Assembly: GCA_963741755.1 (NCBI GenBank)
Contig: CAVUJG010000008.1
Coordinates: forward strand, 62,001 to 126,000
Source: Sva-07 sp963741755
Lineage (GTDB): Bacteria; Actinomycetota; Acidimicrobiia; Acidimicrobiales; Ilumatobacteraceae
Reading direction: 5' to 3'
DNA: 64,000 nucleotides
Every line of letters begins with the position of its first letter. Position 1 is the stretch's first letter. Of the stretch, positions 8,291-17,638 are shown piece by piece. Position numbers and translations under genes: made by a program. The notes beneath the pieces are model-generated. The model searched no databases and was not told the DNA's origin. It saw nothing but the letters and a program-made list of their open reading frames with translations.

Positions 8291-11200
8291 TCAGGCCGCG
8301 ACGGTGACGGTGATCACCGGTTCAGCACCGACATCGCCGATGTTCCGTTCGGTGCGCACGGCAATTGCCAACGTCTCGCCAGCGATCAGATCCTGGTGCG
8401 CATCGATCGCATCGATCCAGACATCGCCGGCCGAGACGGCGAGTTCGATCCGATCCGACACGTCGAGACCGGCGTCGCGCCGTGCCTGCTGCACGAGCCG
8501 AACGAGGTCACGCGCACGTCCTTCGACTTCGAGTTCGTCGGTCACCTCGATGTCGAGGGCGATCACCCCGGCGTGAGCGCCGAGGCCGGCACTGGCCTGG
8601 TCACCGGAGGCAACCAGTTCGAGCGCGTACTCCCCCGCTTCCAACGCGACACCGCCCACGATCACGACGTCGCCCGCAACTGACCAATCGCCTGCCTTGT
8701 GGGCCTTGATCACCTGCTGGACGTCCTTGCCGAGCCGCGGGCCGAGCTTCGCCGGAACGAGCTGGAGTCGCTCGGTGGCCACCGATGCGACGTCGGTGGT
8801 CAACTCGACCGTGCGCACGTTCACTTCGTCGGCGATGACGTCGACGAAATCGGCGAGACGATCGGCGTCGGCCGATGCCACGGTCACCCGGTTCAGCGGG
8901 AGCCGCACTCGGCGCTGATGGGCCTTGCGGACGGACAACGTGGCCGAGCACACATCACGCACCAGGTCCATCGTGTCGACGAGGTCGTCGTCGGCAGGCA
9001 GTTCGTCGAGCCCGGGCCAGTCGGTGAGGTGCACGCTCGTCGCATCCGCCTCACCACCGTGCAGTCCGCCGTAGATCTCCTCGGACAACAGCGGCAGCAG
9101 CGGCGACGCCACCCGCACCAGCACCGACAGCACCGTGTGCATCGTGTCGATCGCATCGTGGTCGCCCGCCCAGAACCGGTCACGGCTGCGCCGGACGTAC
9201 CAGTTCGTCAGCACGTCGAGGTGCTCGCGCACGATCTGGCAGGCGGCGAACAAGTCGTAGGCGTCGAGCGCATCCGTCATGTCGGCCACGAGCGCCCGCG
9301 TCTTGGCCAGCACGTACCGGTCGAGCACGTTGGACGAATCGGTCCGCACGACACCCTGGTACCCGGCGGCGTTCGCGTAGAGCGTCAGGAAGTACCACGA
9401 GTTCCACAGCGGCAACAGGACGTGACGCACCGTGTCGCGCATGCCCTCCTCGGTGACCATGCCATCGCCGCCACGCAGGATCGCCGACGACAGCAGGTGC
9501 CAGCGCATGGCGTCGGCACCGTGCGTGTCGAACATCGCCCGGGGGTCCGGATAGTTGTTGAGGCTCTTCGACATCTTGCGTCCGTCGTCGCCCAACACGT
9601 TGCCGTGGCTCACACAGTTGGCGAACGCCGGACGGTCGAACAGGGCGGTGGCGAGGACGTGCAGGGTGTAGAACCAGCCGCGCGTCTGGCCGATGTACTC
9701 GACGATGAAGTCGCCCGGGTAGTGGTGTTCGAACCAGTCCTGGTTCTCGAACGGATAGTGGACCTGGGCGAACGGCATCGAACCCGACTCGAACCAGCAG
9801 TCGAGCACTTCGGGGACTCGACGCATCATCGACGCTCCGGTCGGATCGTCGGGATTCGGCCGCACGAGATGGTCGACCTCGGGCCGGTGGAGGTCGGTGA
9901 CGGTGACGCCGAAGTCGGCCTCGAGCTCGGCGATCGACCCGTAGACGTCGATGCGCGGGTAGGTCGGATCGTCCGACTGCCACACGGGGATCGGCGAACC
10001 CCAGAACCGGTTCCGACTGATCGACCAGTCGCGGGCATTCTCGAGCCACTTGCCGAAACTGCCGTCCTTGATGTGCGCCGGCTGCCAGGTGATCCCCTGG
10101 TTCAGCTCGACCATCCGGTCGCGGAACTCGGTCACCTTGACGAACCACGACGAGATCGCCCGGTACACCAGCGGCTGCGAACAGCGCCAGCAGTGCGGGT
10201 AGGGGTGGTCGTAGGTGGCATGGCGAACGACCACGCCACGCTCCTTCAACTCGCGGATGACCGCAGGATTGGCGTCGAAGACGTGGGTGCCGGCCCAATC
10301 GGACACCTCGGCGGTGTAGCGGCCGTGTTCGTCCATCGGGCACACCGTCGGGATCCCGGCTGCGTTGGCAACGACCTGGTCGTCCTCGCCGAAGCCCGGC
10401 GCCAGGTGGACGATGCCGGTGCCGTCCTCGATCGACACGAAGTCGGCGGCGAGCACCTGGAACGCGTTCGGCGTCTCGGCGAAGTAGTCGAACAACGGCG
10501 TGTACCGGCGACCGACGAGCTCGGAGCCTTTCATCGTCGCCACCGTTGTCGCCTCGCCGAGCTCGGCGCCGTAGGCACCCAGCAACGCCTCGGCGAGGAT
10601 GTAGCGAGTGCCGTCGAGGTCGACGACGACGTAGTCGATGTCAGCGCCGACCGCGAGCGCCAGGTTGGATGGCAGCGTCCATGGCGTGGTCGTCCATGCG
10701 AGCAGTCGTTCGCCGGACTCGAGTTCGAACCCGACGGTCAATGCGGGGTCCTGCCGGTCGCGATAGACGTCGTCCATCCGGGTCTCGGTGTTGGACAGCG
10801 GGGTCTCACAACGCCAGCAGTAGGCGATCACGCGGAATCCCTCGTAGATCAGCCCCTTGTCCCACAGGGTCTTGAAGGCCCACATGACGCTCTCCATGTA
10901 CGAGAGGTCGAGCGTCTTGTAGTCGTTGTCGAAATCGACCCAGCGGGCTTGCCGCGTGACGTAGTCACGCCAGTCGTCCGTGAACTGCAGGACACTGGTA
11001 CGACAGGCGTCGTTGAACCTGTCGATGCCGAACGCCGTGATGTCGGGGTGGCCCGAGATGCCGAGCTCCTGCTCGGCTTTGACCTCGGCCGGAAGCCCGT
11101 GGCAGTCCCAGCCGAACCGCCGCTCGACACGGCGGCCGCGCATCGTCTGGTACCGCGGAATCGCATCTTTGACGTAGCCCGTCAGCAGGTGGCCGTAGTG

Positions 11201-11377
11201 AGGCAGGCCGTTCGCAAATGGCGGTCCGTCGTAGAAGACGAACTCGTTCGATCCGTGCTCGCCGGCGGCGCGCTGGTCGATCGAGGCCTGGAAGGTGTCG
11301 TCCTTCGCCCACCGGGCGAGGATGTCTTCTTCGAGTCGGGGAAAGCTCGGCCGGGGGTCGACGTCTGGGTAGGCCAC
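8291..11377 (-). CDS. ileS: Isoleucyl-tRNA synthetase, long eukaryote-like type
   Basis: A 1,028-residue class I synthetase charging tRNA-Ile. The HIGH motif appears as HYGH (about residue 60) and KMSKS at about 600 (DDGRKMSKSLNNYPDP). The editing domain carries WTTTPWTLPSN. CWRCETPLSN and HCWRCSQPL are paired metal-binding-type motifs. Length and motif context fit the long IleS2 type, which in characterised bacteria tolerates mupirocin; that property is inferred here. GTG 11377 follows a TAGCAT hexamer with no Shine-Dalgarno. No T-box leader is present: only 59 bases separate it from the next gene. Confidence 0.97.
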   Translation of the reverse strand: MAYPDVDPRPSFPRLEEDILARWAKDDTFQASIDQRAAGEHGSNEFVFYDGPPFANGLPHYGHLLTGYVKDAIPRYQTMRGRRVERRFGWDCHGLPAEVKAEQELGISGHPDITAFGIDRFNDACRTSVLQFTDDWRDYVTRQARWVDFDNDYKTLDLSYMESVMWAFKTLWDKGLIYEGFRVIAYCWRCETPLSNTETRMDDVYRDRQDPALTVGFELESGERLLAWTTTPWTLPSNLALAVGADIDYVVVDLDGTRYILAEALLGAYGAELGEATTVATMKGSELVGRRYTPLFDYFAETPNAFQVLAADFVSIEDGTGIVHLAPGFGEDDQVVANAAGIPTVCPMDEHGRYTAEVSDWAGTHVFDANPAVIRELKERGVVVRHATYDHPYPHCWRCSQPLVYRAISSWFVKVTEFRDRMVELNQGITWQPAHIKDGSFGKWLENARDWSISRNRFWGSPIPVWQSDDPTYPRIDVYGSIAELEADFGVTVTDLHRPEVDHLVRPNPDDPTGASMMRRVPEVLDCWFESGSMPFAQVHYPFENQDWFEHHYPGDFIVEYIGQTRGWFYTLHVLATALFDRPAFANCVSHGNVLGDDGRKMSKSLNNYPDPRAMFDTHGADAMRWHLLSSAILRGGDGMVTEEGMRDTVRHVLLPLWNSWYFLTLYANAAGYQGVVRTDSSNVLDRYVLAKTRALVADMTDALDAYDLFAACQIVREHLDVLTNWYVRRSRDRFWAGDHDAIDTMHTVLSVLVRVASPLLPLLSEEIYGGLHGGEADATSVHLTDWPGLDELPADDDLVDTMDLVRDVCSATLSVRKAHQRRVRLPLNRVTVASADADRLADFVDVIADEVNVRTVELTTDVASVATERLQLVPAKLGPRLGKDVQQVIKAHKAGDWSVAGDVVIVGGVALEAGEYALELVASGDQASAGLGAHAGVIALDIEVTDELEVEGRARDLVRLVQQARRDAGLDVSDRIELAVSAGDVWIDAIDAHQDLIAGETLAIAVRTERNIGDVGAEPVITVTVAA

Positions 11378-11383
11378 GCCACG

Positions 11384-11389
11384 ATGCTA
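11384..11389 (-). promoter_or_regulatory. -10 hexamer TAGCAT for a leaderless ileS transcript
   Basis: On the minus strand TAGCAT is followed by six bases and the ileS GTG. This suggests a second promoter inside the long unit. A GGCCC/GGGCC-type inverted repeat just upstream could separate it from divIVA transcription. Confidence 0.5.
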
Positions 11390-11436
11390 CCGACGAGGCC
11401 CGAGGGCCGGACCAGCGGTTGTGGCGGCGCCGAAGA

Positions 11437-11673
11437 TCAGGCGCGGTCGTCGTCGAACGAGAACCGGAAGTCGTCCTCGTCACGATCTGTGCGCTCGGTC
11501 TCGACCACCGGCATCGCCTGTGTCGGCTCGTCCGCAAGGTCGCCCCACGGGCTTTCGACGACTGGCGTGTCGTCCGCGGACGCCTCGCTCTCGGCGATGT
11601 CGGCCACGATGACCGGCTCGTCATCAGACGACTCGTCGAAGTCGTCGCGCGTCGGGCGCACTGATGTCGTCAA
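11437..11673 (-). CDS. Small acidic hypothetical protein
   Basis: A 78-residue protein rich in Asp and Glu (DDFDESSDDEP start, DRDEDDFRFSFDDD end). No family was recognised and no membrane segment is visible. GC-rich third codon positions match neighbouring genes. TTG 11673 overlaps the reconstructed divIVA stop (TTGA); GTG 11661 is an alternative start. Its place between divIVA and ileS is the only functional hint. Confidence 0.5.
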   Translation of the reverse strand: MTTSVRPTRDDFDESSDDEPVIVADIAESEASADDTPVVESPWGDLADEPTQAMPVVETERTDRDEDDFRFSFDDDRA

Positions 11674-12330
11674 TTCGTGTCGGACTCATCGTCGGACGCG
11701 GACAGCAGCGGCGGCTCGGGCCTCACCGAGGCCGCCCGGCACCCGTTCGGTGATGTCGACGATCGACGTCGCTGCTTCCCGGAGCCGATTTCGCTGGTCG
11801 GTGAGAAACAACTCGAGTTGTTCGACGTCGGCCTCGAGGAAGTCGCGGCGAGCCATCAGCGCCTTCGACTTCGCCAGCAATCGCGGCACGTTCGGCCTCA
11901 CCGAGCGCGACGGGCTTCGACTCGCGCCTCGTCGAGGAGCTGGGCTGCCATCTCGCGAGTGGAGTCGAGCGTGGTGGCCGATTCGTCGTTGGCTGCGCCG
12001 ACGATCCTGGCCGCCTCGCCTCGTGCCTCGGCAACGGTGGTGTCGGCAGTGCGCTGGGCAAGCAGCAGCGTGCGACTGATCGTTTCGGCCTCGTCGACCG
12101 ATGCGTCGACGGCAGCGGGAGCGGGAGCGGCGAGCGGCAGCAGTTCCCGACACCTCCTGCAGGCGAGCGACGGCCGCTCGAGCCCGTGCCTCCATTGCAG
12201 TTGACTGGTTCTGGGCGCGTTCGAGTTCGTCGGCGACGTCGTTCAAGAAGACCTTGACCTCGTCCGGGTCGGCGCCCTTGCGGACGGTCTTGAACTCAGC
12301 GCTCCTCACGCGTTGGGGACTCATCTCCAT
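11670..12330 (-). CDS. divIVA: DivIVA/Wag31-like polar growth and septum protein (multiple frameshifts as sequenced)
   Basis: The N-terminus MSPQRVRSAEFKTVRKGADP...VKVFLNDVADELERA is the membrane-binding DivIVA domain. The coiled-coil remainder is scattered over three frames: TISRTLLLAQRTADTT to ARVEARRA, then GEAERAAIAGEVE, then ALMARRDFLEADVEQLELFL, then EPPLLSASDDESDTN. Four +1 insertions (about 12146, 11905, 11862 and 11720) restore a single protein of about 218 residues ending at 11670. Read literally, one open frame ends at 11686 but its middle is nonsense Arg-rich sequence. Start ATG 12330 has AGGAG upstream, 17 bases after sepF. Confidence 0.82.
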
Positions 12331-12347
12331 GGTGTGCTCCTGTGTCG

Positions 12348-12938
12348 TCAGTCGTCGTAGTCGTCGTAACGGGCAGCACGCGGCGCAGGCGGCTTCAAGA
12401 GGTAGACCCCCGTCGCAACCTTCTCCATCGATCCGTCGAGTGCGTAGCAGATGCCACTCGCAAAGTCGATCAAGCGTCGAGCAACCTCGCGCTCGGTGCC
12501 TTCGAGGTTCATGATGACGGGCTGGCCGTCCTTGAACTTGTCCGCGACCTCCTGCGCCTGGTCGAACCGTCGTGGCCTCACGGTGTGGGGTTCCATGGAT
12601 CCTCCCGGAACGCTGTGCAGTGCGGGTTGCGGGGCCTGGCTCGGCCTGACCTGGACGCCGGAATCATCCGAGCGCCCATTTGCGGCGCGTCGTGACGGGG
12701 ATGCGTCGAAATCTCGTGATGGGAAGCTCGGGCGGGCCGACACGGTACGCACCGTCGGCTCCTCCTCCGGTTCCCAGCCGCGTTGGCTCGAACTCGAGCC
12801 GTTGGGACGCGCTTCGGCGTCTCGTGTCCCACGAGTTGGACGCGCCGACGCGACGGGTTCGTCGTAGTCGTCGTAATCGTCGTAGGCATCGTCGGGACCG
12901 AGACCCAGGTAGTCCATGGTCCGTTTCCAGAGTGACAT
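12348..12938 (-). CDS. sepF: Cell division protein SepF
   Basis: A 196-residue FtsZ-anchoring protein. The N-terminal amphipathic segment MSLWKRTMDYLGLG would bind membrane. A low-complexity linker (about residues 20-110) precedes the SepF/DUF552 domain: VRPRRFDQAQEVADKFKDG, PVIMNLEGTEREVARRLIDF, SGICYALDGSMEKVATGVYL. The Shine-Dalgarno GGAGGGA precedes ATG 12938. SepF is expected to take the place of FtsA, which is absent from this cluster. It is downstream of yggS and upstream of divIVA. Confidence 0.95.
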   Translation of the reverse strand: MSLWKRTMDYLGLGPDDAYDDYDDYDEPVASARPTRGTRDAEARPNGSSSSQRGWEPEEEPTVRTVSARPSFPSRDFDASPSRRAANGRSDDSGVQVRPSQAPQPALHSVPGGSMEPHTVRPRRFDQAQEVADKFKDGQPVIMNLEGTEREVARRLIDFASGICYALDGSMEKVATGVYLLKPPAPRAARYDDYDD

Positions 12939-13012
12939 GCATTCCCTCCTGCGGGGCGCAGGCTAGCCGAGCCTGCGTCGGTCGAGGTGGACGGCCGACA
13001 TGGTTTCCGCGG

Positions 13013-13687
13013 TCAGATGTTCGGCGTCGATCGTGGTGGCCGCTCACCGAACAGCGCAGTCCCCACACGCACCTCGGTGCTTCCCTCCTCCACGGCGACC
13101 TCGAGGTCACCTGACATCCCCATCGAGCACACCTCGAGCTCGAGTCGGTCGACGAGCCCACGGACCTCGCGGAACCCGGGCCTCGCTGCCTCGCTGCCGC
13201 CCTCGGTGGGGCCGACCGTCATCAGCCCGAGCACGCGGAGTCCACGATCCGCCGCACGCTCGACGAGCGCTGGCACATCGCCGACGTCACAGCCACCCTT
13301 TCCGGGGCACCGGTCGTGTCGACCTGGATCAGCACCCTGGCACCCGGATCGCGCTTCGCGACCTCATCGATGAGCGACGCTCGGTCGAGGCTGCACCAGA
13401 CGTCCACCACGCCGACCAGGAGGCGTACCTTGTTGCGCTGCAGCCGCCCGATGAAGTGCACCTCGGGACCGAGTTGCACGATGGTCGAGCGCTTGTCGAG
13501 CAGCTCCTGGGCGTAGTTCTCGCCAATGGCGTCGCAGCCTGCGACCACCGCTGCGATGACGGCGTCGGAAGTGAAGCCCTTGGTCACCCCGACGACGCGG
13601 ACACCGTGGGTCCACGAGCGTTCGACCTCGCTGATCCGAGCGCGTAGACCCGCAACACGCGTGCGTCACGATGTCGGGATCGATCAT
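13013..13687 (-). CDS. yggS: YggS/PLPBP-family pyridoxal-phosphate homeostasis protein (two frameshifts as sequenced)
   Basis: Segments of one alanine-racemase-fold protein occur in different frames: MIDPDIV at the start, then VAGLRARISEVERSW..VVGVTKGFTSDAV..IGENYAQELLDKR..VHFIGRLQRNKV..VLIQVDTTGAP, then GGCDVGDVPALVERAADRGL..LMTVGP..FREVRGLVDRL..CSMGMSGDLEVAV..VRVGTALFGER. The PLP lysine is in VTKG. Breaks lie near 13656-13665 (+1) and 13296-13301 (-1 or +2). The full protein would be about 224 residues. ATG 13687 overlaps the pgeF stop (ATGA). Confidence 0.88.
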
Positions 13688-14388
13688 CGTTGCTCGAACC
13701 AAGCGACGAGCGCGTGACGTTCGGCTTCGACCCGGCGCCGGTGGGATCGGAACCGGCGATCGCAGCCCGTGCAGGTCCCGACGACATCGAGTTCGATGCC
13801 CCGACGTCGCAACCCGGCGGCGACCGCCGCCGGAACGTCGAGGGCGAGCGTGTCCCACGTCGTCGACCCCGACACCGCGGACGCCGCGGCGCCGACGCCG
13901 TCGGCCACCCGGTCGAGGTCGGCTGTCTCGAACTCGTAGCAGCACGGATGGATACATGGACCGAGCACCGCGGCAGTCACGTGGGTGTTGGTGGATTCGA
14001 GGGCGTCGACAGCGACGTCGACCACGCCAGCAGCCAGTCCCTTCCAACCGCCGTGGGCGACGACACGCGATGTCCCGTTCGCACCGAACAGCGCCAACGG
14101 TGCGCAGTCCGCGGCCCAGATGGCGAGCGTCTCGTTCGAGTGCTCGGCGACGAGCACGTCGCCTGTGCCGGCGAGCGGCCAGGTCATGGTGGCGAGTGCG
14201 TCGACATCGACGACATCGGTGCCGTGCACCTCGTCGAGCATCGCCCAGCGCGTACCGGTCAGTGCGTATTGGCGTTGCTGCAAGGTCTCCGGATCGACGA
14301 GCTCGGGGTGGACGTCGCCGTCAGCGGACTCGGTGACCACAGCGACAGCGATGCGTCCGTCGATCTCACGGCGCAGGAGTTCCTGCAT
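13684..14388 (-). CDS. pgeF: PgeF/YfiH-family multicopper-oxidase-fold protein
   Basis: A 234-residue protein of the family first called polyphenol oxidase or laccase domain, whose members correct peptidoglycan stem errors or cleave purine nucleosides. Metal-ligand and active-site motifs are present: DEVHGTDVV, ADCAPLALFG, VAHGGWKGLAAGVV and GPCIHPCCYEF. Two further CxxC-like cysteines lie near the end (GTCTGCDRR). It sits between ftsZ and yggS, the usual actinobacterial order. Confidence 0.92.
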   Translation of the reverse strand: MQELLRREIDGRIAVAVVTESADGDVHPELVDPETLQQRQYALTGTRWAMLDEVHGTDVVDVDALATMTWPLAGTGDVLVAEHSNETLAIWAADCAPLALFGANGTSRVVAHGGWKGLAAGVVDVAVDALESTNTHVTAAVLGPCIHPCCYEFETADLDRVADGVGAAASAVSGSTTWDTLALDVPAAVAAGLRRRGIELDVVGTCTGCDRRFRSHRRRVEAERHALVAWFEQR

Positions 14389-14414
14389 CGCCCGGAGCGA
14401 TCGTTCCGCCGGAC

Positions 14415-15518
14415 CTACTTCAGGAACGACGGGACGTCGAAGTCGTCGTCGCCGTCATCGTCGGCCAACGGATCCTCGTCGGCGTCGGAGCCGAAGAGTT
14501 CGGTGATACGCGTCGAGGTGGTGCGCGGCCCGTCGTCGTTCGTCGTGCTGCGCAGCGGGGACGCATCATCGAGTCGATCGAATCCAGCAGCGATCACGGT
14601 GATTCGGACCTCGTCGCCCATCTCGTCGTCGATGACCGTGCCGAAGATGATGTTGGCGTCCTGATGGGCGACACCATGGATGATCTCCGCAGCGGCGTTC
14701 ATCTCGAACAAACCCATTCCCGATGGGCCGGTGATGTTGAGCAGCACGCCTCGGGCCCCGTCGATGGCCGACTCGAGCAGCGGGCTGGAGATCGCAGCCT
14801 TGGCGGCGGACACGGCGCGGTCGTCGCCACTGGCCTGGCCGATGCCCATCAACGCCGAGCCGGCGTTCGACAGCACCATCTTGACGTCGGCGAAGTCGGT
14901 GTTGATCAAGCCGGGTGTGGTGATCAGACCCGTGATGCCGGACACGCCCTGCAGCAGGACCTCGTCGGCCATCTTGAAGGCATTGAGCACGCTGGTCTTG
15001 TCGTTGGCGACGGTGAGCAGTCGATCGTTCGGGATGACGATCAGCGTGTCGACCTTCTCCTTGAGCTTCTGCACGCCGTTGTCGGCCTGCACGGCGCGTC
15101 GGCGTCCCTCGAAGGAGAACGGACGGGTGACCACGCCGATGGTGAGCGCACCAGCCTCTCGCGCGATCTCGGCAATCACGGGTGCGGCACCGGTACCGGT
15201 GCCGCCGCCCTCGCCTGCGGTGATGAACACCATGTCGGCGCCACGCACCATCTCTTCGATCTCGTCGTGGTGCGCTTCAGCGGCGGAGCGGCCCACCTCG
15301 GGGTCGCTGCCGGCGCCGAGGCCGCGAGTGAGATCGCGACCGACGTCGAGCTTGACGTCGGCGTCGCTCATGAGCAGTGCCTGAGCGTCGGTGTTGACGG
15401 CGATGAACTCGACGCCCTTCAGCCCGGCGTCGATCATGCGGTTGACGGCGTTCACGCCGCCACCGCCGACGCCGATGACCTTGATCACAGCGAGATAGTT
15501 CTGCGGAGCGCCGACCAT
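14415..15518 (-). CDS. ftsZ: Cell division GTPase FtsZ
   Basis: A 367-residue tubulin-like GTPase forming the Z ring. The GTP-binding core has VGGGGVNAVNRM, the signature GEGGGTGTGAAPV and the T7-loop region with NTDFADVKMVL. After a short acidic linker the tail ends DDDFDVPSFLK, the partner-binding peptide seen in many FtsZs and the likely contact for SepF. ATG 15518 is chosen because GGAGGA lies at the right distance; a TTG at 15533 overlaps that ribosome-binding site. Confidence 0.98.
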   Translation of the reverse strand: MVGAPQNYLAVIKVIGVGGGGVNAVNRMIDAGLKGVEFIAVNTDAQALLMSDADVKLDVGRDLTRGLGAGSDPEVGRSAAEAHHDEIEEMVRGADMVFITAGEGGGTGTGAAPVIAEIAREAGALTIGVVTRPFSFEGRRRAVQADNGVQKLKEKVDTLIVIPNDRLLTVANDKTSVLNAFKMADEVLLQGVSGITGLITTPGLINTDFADVKMVLSNAGSALMGIGQASGDDRAVSAAKAAISSPLLESAIDGARGVLLNITGPSGMGLFEMNAAAEIIHGVAHQDANIIFGTVIDDEMGDEVRITVIAAGFDRLDDASPLRSTTNDDGPRTTSTRITELFGSDADEDPLADDDGDDDFDVPSFLK

Positions 15519-15552
15519 CAGCGGGTCCTCCAAATGTGTTGGTTCATGAATG

Positions 15553-15581
15553 ACATATCCTGCCAGGTCCGGCGTCTACAA
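15553..15581 (-). promoter_or_regulatory. Candidate ftsZ-proximal promoter
   Basis: In the 73-base ftsQ-ftsZ gap the minus strand reads TTGTAG, a 17-base spacer, then ATATGT. This would give a leader of roughly 30 bases with GGAGGA before ATG 15518. It is one of the few wide gaps in the cluster. Recognised by eye only. Confidence 0.4.
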
Positions 15582-15591
15582 GTGTGGACGC

Positions 15592-16689
15592 TCACCGTAC
15601 CGTGACTTCCGAGGTCGAGACGTCGATCACCGTGACCGGCTTGTCGCCGACGTCATCGAGGGTTCGTTGCAGCCGTACGAGTTTCTCGATCTGGGCGTTC
15701 TCGCCGAGCGCCGAGCCGAAGCGCACCTCGACCGGTCCTCGATCGCTGGTGAGCACCAGCACGAGATCGGACCCGTCGGGCGTCACCAGCATCGACTCGA
15801 CGCGGTTGCGGATGTCCGGCGTCAACTTCGTCACGAGCGATGCCGCCGACGAGTAGCCGATCGAGGCGAACTGACCGGGGGCGACATCGAGCGTGTCGGG
15901 ACCGGCGATCCACACGAGCGCGACCGGTTGTCCATCGACCAGGGCAAGCACTCGACCGTCGACATCGATCACCCGGGCGAGGCCATCGGCACCCATCATC
16001 GCGGCGACCGGTGTTCGTTCGCGGATCTCGATCGAGGCCGAATCAGGGAACTTCGTGGTGACTCGCGCGTCTTCAACCCAGGGGATTGCCTCGATCTGCG
16101 CCTCGACGTCAGCGGTGTCGACCAGCAGCACCGCCGTTCCGGTCAGGTCATCGATGACGGCGTCGAGGGCGGCTTGGTCGGTGTAGACGACACCGGTGAC
16201 GCTCACCTGTTCGACGGCGAACATCGATGAACCGAGCACTGCGAGCACCCCGACGACGACCGCGATGACGAGTGCGCCGAGCGCCAGCCACCACAGGCGC
16301 CGACGATGCTTGGAGCGCGTGACGCCGATTCGTCGTTGACGGATGCGCGGCTCGATGCCGCGAGTCGATGCGTCGCTCGCCGAGACGGCATCGCTGCCGC
16401 CGTCGTCGTCGATGAACACCGGCTTGGATACCGACGAGTCACGCTCGAGCTCGTCGTCGAGGTATGCCACATCGGGCAGATCGTCGTCGCCACCGATCGA
16501 GATCGTCGCTCGGGACGAGGGCGCCGATGACGGGTCGTTGGACTCGTCGTCGCCGTCGAGCGCAAACGCGCGTGAGAGTTCGTCCAGCACGGCATCGTCG
16601 GCGACAACCTCGTCGGGCACCACCGGATCGTCGTCGAGCGGTTCGGTGGCCGGTGGATCATCGGCATCTCGCTTGCGTCGCCAGGCCAT
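15592..16689 (-). CDS. ftsQ: Divisome protein FtsQ with long acidic cytoplasmic region
   Basis: A 365-residue bitopic membrane protein. Residues 1 to about 110 are cytoplasmic and very acidic. A basic stretch (RSKHRRRLWW) leads into one membrane helix (ALGALVIAVVVGVLAVLG, about 135-155). A POTRA domain (MFAVEQVSVTGVVYTD through IEIRERTPVA) and the FtsQ beta domain follow. It links FtsL/FtsB-type partners with the septal synthase. The start is 2 bases after the murB stop. Confidence 0.93.
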   Translation of the reverse strand: MAWRRKRDADDPPATEPLDDDPVVPDEVVADDAVLDELSRAFALDGDDESNDPSSAPSSRATISIGGDDDLPDVAYLDDELERDSSVSKPVFIDDDGGSDAVSASDASTRGIEPRIRQRRIGVTRSKHRRRLWWLALGALVIAVVVGVLAVLGSSMFAVEQVSVTGVVYTDQAALDAVIDDLTGTAVLLVDTADVEAQIEAIPWVEDARVTTKFPDSASIEIRERTPVAAMMGADGLARVIDVDGRVLALVDGQPVALVWIAGPDTLDVAPGQFASIGYSSAASLVTKLTPDIRNRVESMLVTPDGSDLVLVLTSDRGPVEVRFGSALGENAQIEKLVRLQRTLDDVGDKPVTVIDVSTSEVTVR

Positions 16690-16690
16690 G

Positions 16691-17638
16691 TCAGAACACG
16701 TCGCCTTCGTCGAAGCCGACCAGACGAATCTCGCTGCGCAACCGGTACCCGCTGGTGGCCTCGACAGACGCTCGAACCTCGGTCATCAGCGCGAGGACGT
16801 CGTCGGCGCGGCCACCGTCGTCGGCCTGGATGAAGTTGGCATGCTTGTCCGACACCGTTGCGGTGCCCAGCCGGTGCCCACGCAGCCCGGCCGCGTCGAT
16901 GAGCGCCCCTGCGCTCACCTCACCCGGCACGGGATTGACGAACACGGAACCCGCGTTCTGGCCTCCGGGCTGATTGGCGCGGCGCCACGACACGATGTCA
17001 CCGATCAGTCGAACGGACTCGTCGACATCGCCGAGCTCCAACTGCAGCGTCGCGTCGAGCACCACCTGCTGAGGCGCGAGGGCACTCGAGCGGAACCCGA
17101 GTCCCAGCTCGTCGACCGCCAGTGTGCGTTCGGTCCCGTCGTCGAGGTCGAACACGGTCGCCGCAACCAACGACGCCGCCATGTCGGACCCGTGGCCACC
17201 GGCGTTCATGCGAACCGCTCCCCCGATCGACCCGGGAACTCCGACGGCCCATTCGAATCCGGTGAGCCCGGCCGCAGCGGTCTTGCGGGCGAGGACCGGG
17301 AGCGCAACGCCTGCCGAAGCCGTCACGACGGCGGTGACCTGGTCGATGTCGATGGTGGCATCGAGATCGACCAGACCGATCGCCAGACCACCGAAGCCGG
17401 CATCGGCCACGAGCAGGTTCGAGCCGCGACCGACGACCAGGACCGGCAATCCCGACGCATGTGCCGCATCGGCGACGGCGGTCAGCTGGCGCCGATCGGT
17501 GACCCGGACGAAGATCGCTGCTGGTCCGCCGACTCGGTATGTCGTCATCGGCCCCAACGCGACGTTGCGCTGCACCGCGTCGCCGAGGTCGGCCAGATGC
17601 GTGAGCGCAACCGCAACGGCGTCAGCGTCGACGGACAT
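16691..17638 (-). CDS. murB: UDP-N-acetylenolpyruvoylglucosamine reductase
   Basis: A 315-residue FAD enzyme that makes UDP-MurNAc. FAD-binding motifs MTTYRVGGPA, GRGSNLLVADAGF and GVPGSIGGAVRMNAG are present, as are the active-site region GSVFVNP and a C-terminal KHANFIQ. ATG 17638 is picked for its AGAGG ribosome-binding site. This start overlaps the reconstructed murC end by 17 bases. Confidence 0.96.
   Translation of the reverse strand: MSVDADAVAVALTHLADLGDAVQRNVALGPMTTYRVGGPAAIFVRVTDRRQLTAVADAAHASGLPVLVVGRGSNLLVADAGFGGLAIGLVDLDATIDIDQVTAVVTASAGVALPVLARKTAAAGLTGFEWAVGVPGSIGGAVRMNAGGHGSDMAASLVAATVFDLDDGTERTLAVDELGLGFRSSALAPQQVVLDATLQLELGDVDESVRLIGDIVSWRRANQPGGQNAGSVFVNPVPGEVSAGALIDAAGLRGHRLGTATVSDKHANFIQADDGGRADDVLALMTEVRASVEATSGYRLRSEIRLVGFDEGDVF

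Noticed and set aside
11378..11436. T-box leader upstream of ileS
   Set aside because: The 59-base gap is too short and lacks the TGGNACCGCG-type T-box core.
8699..12079. Plus-strand open frame of 1,126 codons
   Set aside because: Antisense to ileS and divIVA; stop codons are rare in this frame because of high GC. No domain or start signal is visible.
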